This document shows, in pieces, positions 62,101 through 64,000 of a stretch of 64,000 bases of DNA. Every line of letters begins with the position of its first letter. The stretch's first letter is position 1. The DNA lies in contig NC_134031.1 of the NCBI RefSeq assembly GCF_964204645.1, positions 7,113,001 to 7,177,000 of the forward strand. The letters are read 5' to 3'. The notes below the pieces were generated by a model, which was given only the letters and a program-made list of their open reading frames with translations, was not told the DNA's origin and made no database searches. This DNA comes from Tubulanus polymorphus (Eukaryota; Nemertea; Palaeonemertea; Tubulaniformes; Tubulanidae). The position numbers and the translations under genes are program-made.

Positions 62101-63521
62101 GGGTTTTGTACATGTTTTGATTAAACGATTGTTTCTGAATGTAATTTTCTAGTTTGTGCAATACATCATAATCATCTTCATTGAACTGAGTATGACACTT
62201 TGTAATCGTGATATTACAGCGATTGAGTATTTTCTTCGTTTGGCGTCAATCATATCCATTTCAACTTGAATCATTTATCTATTCATCTCAGACCATGGCG
62301 GTCGGTATAATTGATTATACAAACAAAATGAATTTTGTATGAATTATCGAATATTTTACAAAAATAGAAAGTCAGTAGTATTATACAACATCAGTAAAAA
62401 CTGCATCGAATTCAAAGTACTATGGACAGCAATGTAACTATATAGCGGAGAGTCAAATGACTTTAAGGAATTGAGGCGTCCGTTGCAGCTTAATACAGAC
62501 AACCTCGCGCCATAAGAGAATATTATTCTGAATTTAGAATCCGATTTAATCCATTTCAATAATAATATATACAAAATCACAAATCACAGGTCAGTTGGAA
62601 TAATCAAGTTATACCGATCACCCCGATAATCGTGCAGCTTAAATCGGAACCGAAACAATAATTACGAAATCTAGAAAATAAGCGGGACAAGTACTGAACT
62701 ATAATTAGTAGACTAACTTATCGAAGAAACGTCGGATGAGATAAGGAGAATTAGTAATTATACATTCAGTATTGTCAACAATATGTATACATACGATTTT
62801 CAAAAAGAAAACTATGAAAGGACATACTCAAGAAATAAAACACAGAAAAATGTCTTATCGTTAACATTGATTGTTTTGTTGTATGAATATAAATCTGAAT
62901 AATAATGAATATAAGTAATTTTGTTTCAGTAATCAGAAAGATGCTTCAGCACAAGGTAGCGTGCGGTCTATTATTAGGCGTCGCGGACTCAATGGCCTAA
63001 AAATTGGCTACGATCGCTTTAACACGAATAAAAAACGCGTCGGGAATAATTCGTTCTAATAAATCCCTGGCCATTTCTACCGAAGAAATGATGATCAAAT
63101 TTCATGCGTTCATAATCGAGTCAATGCGGCCTCTGGTCAAATTATGATGAGGTTTTTACTGATATAACCGCAGTCAGTGTGTTTGCGATAGTAATTAATT
63201 GAATACGGCAGCGGATAATGATTAGTATGTGTGTGCATTCATTCTAATATCCATCATCAGCGATCTGTTGATGATGATAATTTGTTTTTTACTCATCGAT
63301 TTTCACCCAACGCACGGATAAGATAAGTTCGACGCGCGCATGATATTAAATTAACACCGATTTATCTATAACTGATGATAAGCGAGCGAGAGAGAGAGAG
63401 AAAGCTGTATCTTACCTTCTAAGATTTTATTCCTAGATATCATTTCGCTGAGCACGGCGGAATTCGGCCCGCCCGGAAAACTCTGGCCAAACGAGACACC
63501 GTGCAGTTCGAGTCCCGACAT
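30141..63521 (-). CDS. Lhx3: LIM-homeobox transcription factor Lhx3/Lhx4 (Lim3)
   Basis: Nuclear LIM-homeodomain regulator; in bilaterians Lhx3/4 specifies motor neurons and other neural or neuroendocrine cells with Isl and the LIM-binding cofactor Ldb. Common exons: 33648-33474 (LIM1), 32824-32622 (LIM2), 32026-31869 (homeodomain, first part), 31680-31509 ([20 protein letters not shown]) and 30481-30141 (C-terminus). LIM1 shows CAGC...[11 protein letters not shown]...YCKEDF; LIM2 shows CAGC...[11 protein letters not shown]...CKSDY. The homeodomain starts [13 protein letters not shown] and is split by an intron just before VWFQNRR, as usual in LIM-HD genes. The end has GGYQDYPPG, like vertebrate GGYPDFP. 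With the 63.5-kb first exon (63521-63416) the protein is 384 aa; with the alternatives it is 402 aa (37.5 kb) or 360 aa (41.9 kb). One orthologue represents both vertebrate Lhx3 and Lhx4 in most invertebrates. Confidence 0.95.
30896..31460. mobile_element. Long-terminal-inverted-repeat MITE, AGGCTGGC family
   Basis: The left end TAAGGCTGGCTTATGTCGAC and the right end GTCGACATACGCCAGCCTTA form inverted repeats of about 45 bp. They share CAAGCGACGCGACGCCTAC and its complement and are flanked by TA. Inside, the GGCTTATGTCGAC core recurs several times (about 30990, 31050, 31208, 31335). It is intronic in Lhx3, between the last two exons. Confidence 0.8.
32105..32150 (-). repeat. TTGAA-type tail of a non-LTR element
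   Basis: ATTCAATTCAATTCAAAATATATTC on the plus strand; its complement resembles the tail at 1376-1466. Short remnant in an Lhx3 intron. Confidence 0.35.
32892..33046. mobile_element. Palindromic MITE, CCAGGGGCCAGT family, copy 1
   Basis: CTGGGGCCAGTAGTTCAA at the left pairs with TTGAAACTGGCCCCTGG at the right. Inner arms GGTTAAAGATTACCGGCGG and CCACCGGTTAACTCTAACC also pair, so the 155-bp unit is nearly a full palindrome. It lies between the two LIM exons of Lhx3. Confidence 0.7.
33649..37370. other. Lhx3 intron, LIM1 exon to first exon c
   Basis: Apart from the MITE at 34363-34686 I see only AT-rich sequence and short unsupported ORFs (for example 34967-35242 and 35673-35996). Confidence 0.5.
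34363..34686 (+). mobile_element. MITE, CAGGGGCGGAC family, copy in Lhx3 intron
   Basis: It starts CAGGGGCGGACCCAG and ends CTAGATCCGTCCCTG, 324 bp. The flanks show only loose similarity (TTTCAGCTT and TTTCAAGC), so no target duplication is claimed. Confidence 0.7.
37371..37530 (-). CDS. Lhx3: Lhx3 alternative first exon c (proximal)
   Basis: An ATG opens 53 codons ([14 protein letters not shown], a SSSGGGG stretch, ending FICADV). The donor is G/gtatgt in phase 1, which joins exactly to the LIM1 exon (reading on as AAIPKCAGC). Splice phase and the clean ATG-to-donor frame support it. The protein has no recognised motif. Confidence 0.55.
37531..41821. other. Lhx3 intron between first exons c and b
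   Basis: It holds an 83-bp palindromic unit (38196-38278) and a homeodomain-site-like run GCTAATTGAATTAATTATTC at about 38423. Promoter elements for exon c would lie just right of 37530 but none is recognisable. No other gene is supported. Confidence 0.45.
38196..38278. repeat. 83-bp palindromic repeat
   Basis: AAAGCCGGGCGTAGGT is answered by ACCTGCGCCCGCCTTT, with a GC-rich centre (GATCGTCGGTGACGGTCGC). It is far more GC-rich than its surroundings. It is probably a minimal MITE. Confidence 0.6.
41822..41882 (-). CDS. Lhx3: Lhx3 alternative first exon b (middle)
   Basis: The ATG at 41882 opens 20 codons ([20 protein letters not shown]) to a consensus donor G/gtaagt in phase 1, compatible with the LIM1 exon. 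It is short and acidic, like N-termini of known Lhx3 isoforms in size only. The frame stays open upstream of the ATG for several codons. Confidence 0.5.
44674..44742 (+). mobile_element. Degraded tRNA-like SINE head
   Basis: GCTGCAATGGTCAATTGGTAGAG resembles a D-arm/A-box, and GAGATCGAAATCTC 50 bases on resembles a T-arm. The anticodon stem is not recoverable and there is no SINE body that I recognise. Confidence 0.35.
46286..46391. mobile_element. Palindromic MITE, TTCCACAGTTCTGAGTTA family, copy 1
   Basis: GGATCCAGTTCCACAGTTCT at the left pairs with ACAACGGTGGAACCGGATC at the right; inner arms carry GAGTTAAGATTTGAC and GGAGTTAACTCTGAC. About 106 bp. Confidence 0.65.
48433..48535. mobile_element. 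Palindromic MITE, TTCCACAGTTCTGAGTTA family, copy 2
   Basis: GCTTCACAGTTCTGAGTTA at the left and GAACTGAAAACTGTGGAAG at the right. Same layout as the copy at 46286, more diverged. Confidence 0.55.
51041..51102 (+). repeat. Short tandem repeat, three units
   Basis: ACTCGCAATCTTACAACCA recurs at about 51043, 51062 and 51083, with periods of 19 and 21. Confidence 0.7.
51191..51335. mobile_element. Palindromic MITE, CCAGGGGCCGGTTGCACAG family
   Basis: CCTCGGACCAGTCGCACAGT at the left pairs with ACTGTGCAACCGGCCCCTGG at the right; inner TAGACTTACGACCAGTCTA is itself a hairpin. Related in its ends to 32892-33046. Confidence 0.65.
53025..53158 (+). repeat. ATT/TTA microsatellite
   Basis: A nearly pure TTA tract of about 60 bases from 53055, continuing as TTATCA and TTA units to about 53158. 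A shorter, similar tract is at 54375-54410. Confidence 0.95.
53160..53345 (+). repeat. Probable non-LTR retrotransposon 3' end
   Basis: A stretch with CTGGGGCATCTCGCCTC and CTTGGTGTCCCTCTCC is followed by GAAAATAAATCATATCATATC. This tail is the complement-oriented equivalent of the one at 1440-1462. No reverse transcriptase coding is present. Confidence 0.4.
54824..56017 (-). pseudogene. Class A GPCR (peptide-receptor-like), intronless, with one in-frame TGA
   Basis: Orphan rhodopsin-family receptor. From the ATG at 56017 ([11 protein letters not shown]-glycosylation site NFT) the frame has TM1 with [13 protein letters not shown]2 with [13 protein letters not shown], a Cys before TM3 (MCFIENLL), [13 protein letters not shown] in the E/DRY position, TM4 ([11 protein letters not shown]), a Cys in the second extracellular loop (NIYCNS), TM5 ([13 protein letters not shown]) and TM6 ([17 protein letters not shown]). 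A TGA at 55079-55081 follows ICE. The same frame then continues with TM7 ([19 protein letters not shown], the NPxxY equivalent) to a stop at 54824. Everything except that codon looks intact, so this is either a young pseudogene, a readthrough or recoded gene, or an assembly error. It is nested in the Lhx3 intron on the same strand. Confidence 0.8.
56525..56720 (+). repeat. Pair of GGGCCTAGTGCCC motifs
   Basis: ACGGGCCTAGTGCCCTT occurs at about 56526 and again at about 56706, and a variant (AGTGCCTTTTT) lies between. GGGC...GCCC can form a small hairpin. Origin unknown. Confidence 0.5.
57016..57435 (+). repeat. Imperfect tandem duplication, about 293-bp offset
   Basis: About 115 bases at 57016-57130 recur at 57309-57435: TTCATTACTATCG, GGACTT, CGAAATG/GAAATGTT, GGAAGTTT, GATTCGT and CCTATCGAAA in the same order. 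Neither copy is clearly coding. It lies just upstream of the acetyltransferase relic and might be decayed parts of it. Confidence 0.6.
57640..58100 (+). pseudogene. Decayed GNAT N-acetyltransferase (NAT8/camello-like)
   Basis: Frame pieces in order: [33 protein letters not shown], then after a divergent linker VAELK, a TGA (about 57862), [10 protein letters not shown], a further in-frame TAG and a one-base shift, then [39 protein letters not shown]. These match the NAT8-type layout (FFVAE..GKIVG.VAI; VD..FRG.GIGRKLLD; LYEKYGF). The acetyl-CoA-binding R/Q-x-x-G-x-G/A loop is broken by the stop and shift. The presence of at least two lesions makes it a pseudogene. It is antisense to Lhx3. Confidence 0.75.
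58101..63415. other. Lhx3 intron next to first exon a
   Basis: CTACCCACCAACCC is repeated at about 58282 and 58319. 61660-61730 is a low-complexity TTTGAAATTT tract. No gene, RNA or complete mobile element is supported. Confidence 0.5.
63416..63521 (-). CDS. Lhx3: Lhx3 alternative first exon a (distal)
   Basis: An ATG opens 35 codons ([19 protein letters not shown], ending [10 protein letters not shown]), with donor G/gtaaga in phase 1 that joins to the LIM1 exon nearly 30 kb away. It is bordered on the intron side by a GAGAGA tract at about 63389-63402. Of the three candidates this has the most protein-like composition. Confidence 0.6.
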
Positions 63522-64000
63522 TGTCCTGTGATGCATCTAAATAAACCTTATTTCACTGATTTCAGTCACTCGTATTTAGTAAAAGTTTGACTGTGATCGG
63601 GAATATTGTGAAAGCGGTGATTCCTCATTCCAAGAGCATATACCAAGCCGCATTTCACGTTTTACTGGTCGTTTGCATGGGCGACGTCAATCAATAACCA
63701 CGTGATTGATTATGAAGCCTTAACCACGCCTATTGCAGCATCCAGTACTGGTGACACTTCAAGTGATACGGATGGGGAGTTGACTTGGCAATGTAACCTC
63801 TTGTGTGCGGTTTATACTGTCGCTACTCGGTAACTGAATCTGGCTAGCTCTCCAATGCAGTCGCCGACCGACTCAAACTGGCCATAGGGGAGTTTCAACC
63901 TCTTGCGGCTTGATTACGGTCGTTCCCTTGCAGGCGCCTTCGTTCACATAGAAAATTACGATATTCAGTAATGATAGAAATGATACGAGTAACGTTAACT
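63522..64000 (-). promoter_or_regulatory. 5' flank of Lhx3 first exon a
   Basis: This is the position where the distal promoter or 5' UTR should lie (gene reads leftward from 63521). It contains a palindromic CACGTG at about 63699, but no clear TATA box or CpG-dense core is visible. Confidence 0.3.

Noticed and set aside
1-64000. CRISPR arrays, operons, prophage or bacterial defence systems
   Set aside because: The window is plainly eukaryotic, with spliced genes. No such feature was seen.

Overview
This is a eukaryotic genomic window: AT-rich, with short coding exons bounded by GT/AG splice sites, long introns, a tRNA-derived SINE and many small inverted-repeat (MITE-like) elements. Gene content (a shaker-type potassium channel beta subunit, an Lhx3/4 LIM-homeobox gene, an invertebrate-style class A GPCR and a SIX6OS1-like meiotic protein) points to a bilaterian invertebrate, most likely a spiralian. 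The species cannot be named from sequence alone.

Layout. (1) 1-11522, plus strand: the 3' half of a KCNAB (Kv-beta) gene, cut by the left window edge. It has two alternative, duplicated terminal exons and a candidate 33-nt microexon. (2) 11523-15264: intergenic, nothing recognised. (3) 15265-18613, minus strand: a C2H2 zinc-finger gene in four exons. It encodes about 28 copies of a Ser/Gly/Gln-rich 10-residue repeat followed by five fingers. (4) 18614-19747: a head-to-head intergenic region of 1.1 kb. (5) 19748-26701, plus strand: a 14-exon gene for a 652-aa coiled-coil protein resembling SIX6OS1 (C14orf39), a synaptonemal complex central element protein, with a C-terminal FG-rich tail. (6) 26702-30140: intergenic with repeat remnants. 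(7) 30141-63521, minus strand: a complete Lhx3/Lhx4 (Lim3) gene. Five common exons encode two LIM domains, the homeodomain and the C-terminus. Three candidate alternative first exons (at 37.5, 41.9 and 63.5 kb) all splice in the same phase to the LIM exons. (8) Inside the last Lhx3 intron lie an intronless class A GPCR interrupted by one in-frame TGA (54824-56017, minus) and a decayed NAT8/camello-type acetyltransferase (about 57640-58100, plus).

The genes form no single pathway. The most notable features are transcript-level architecture (alternative first and last exons, microexon), an invertebrate SIX6OS1-like gene, and a dense set of short palindromic transposon remnants, several families being present in more than one intron. 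Exon boundaries were found by reading splice sites and checking that phases join. Every joined CDS described here is a multiple of three. No transcript evidence was available.
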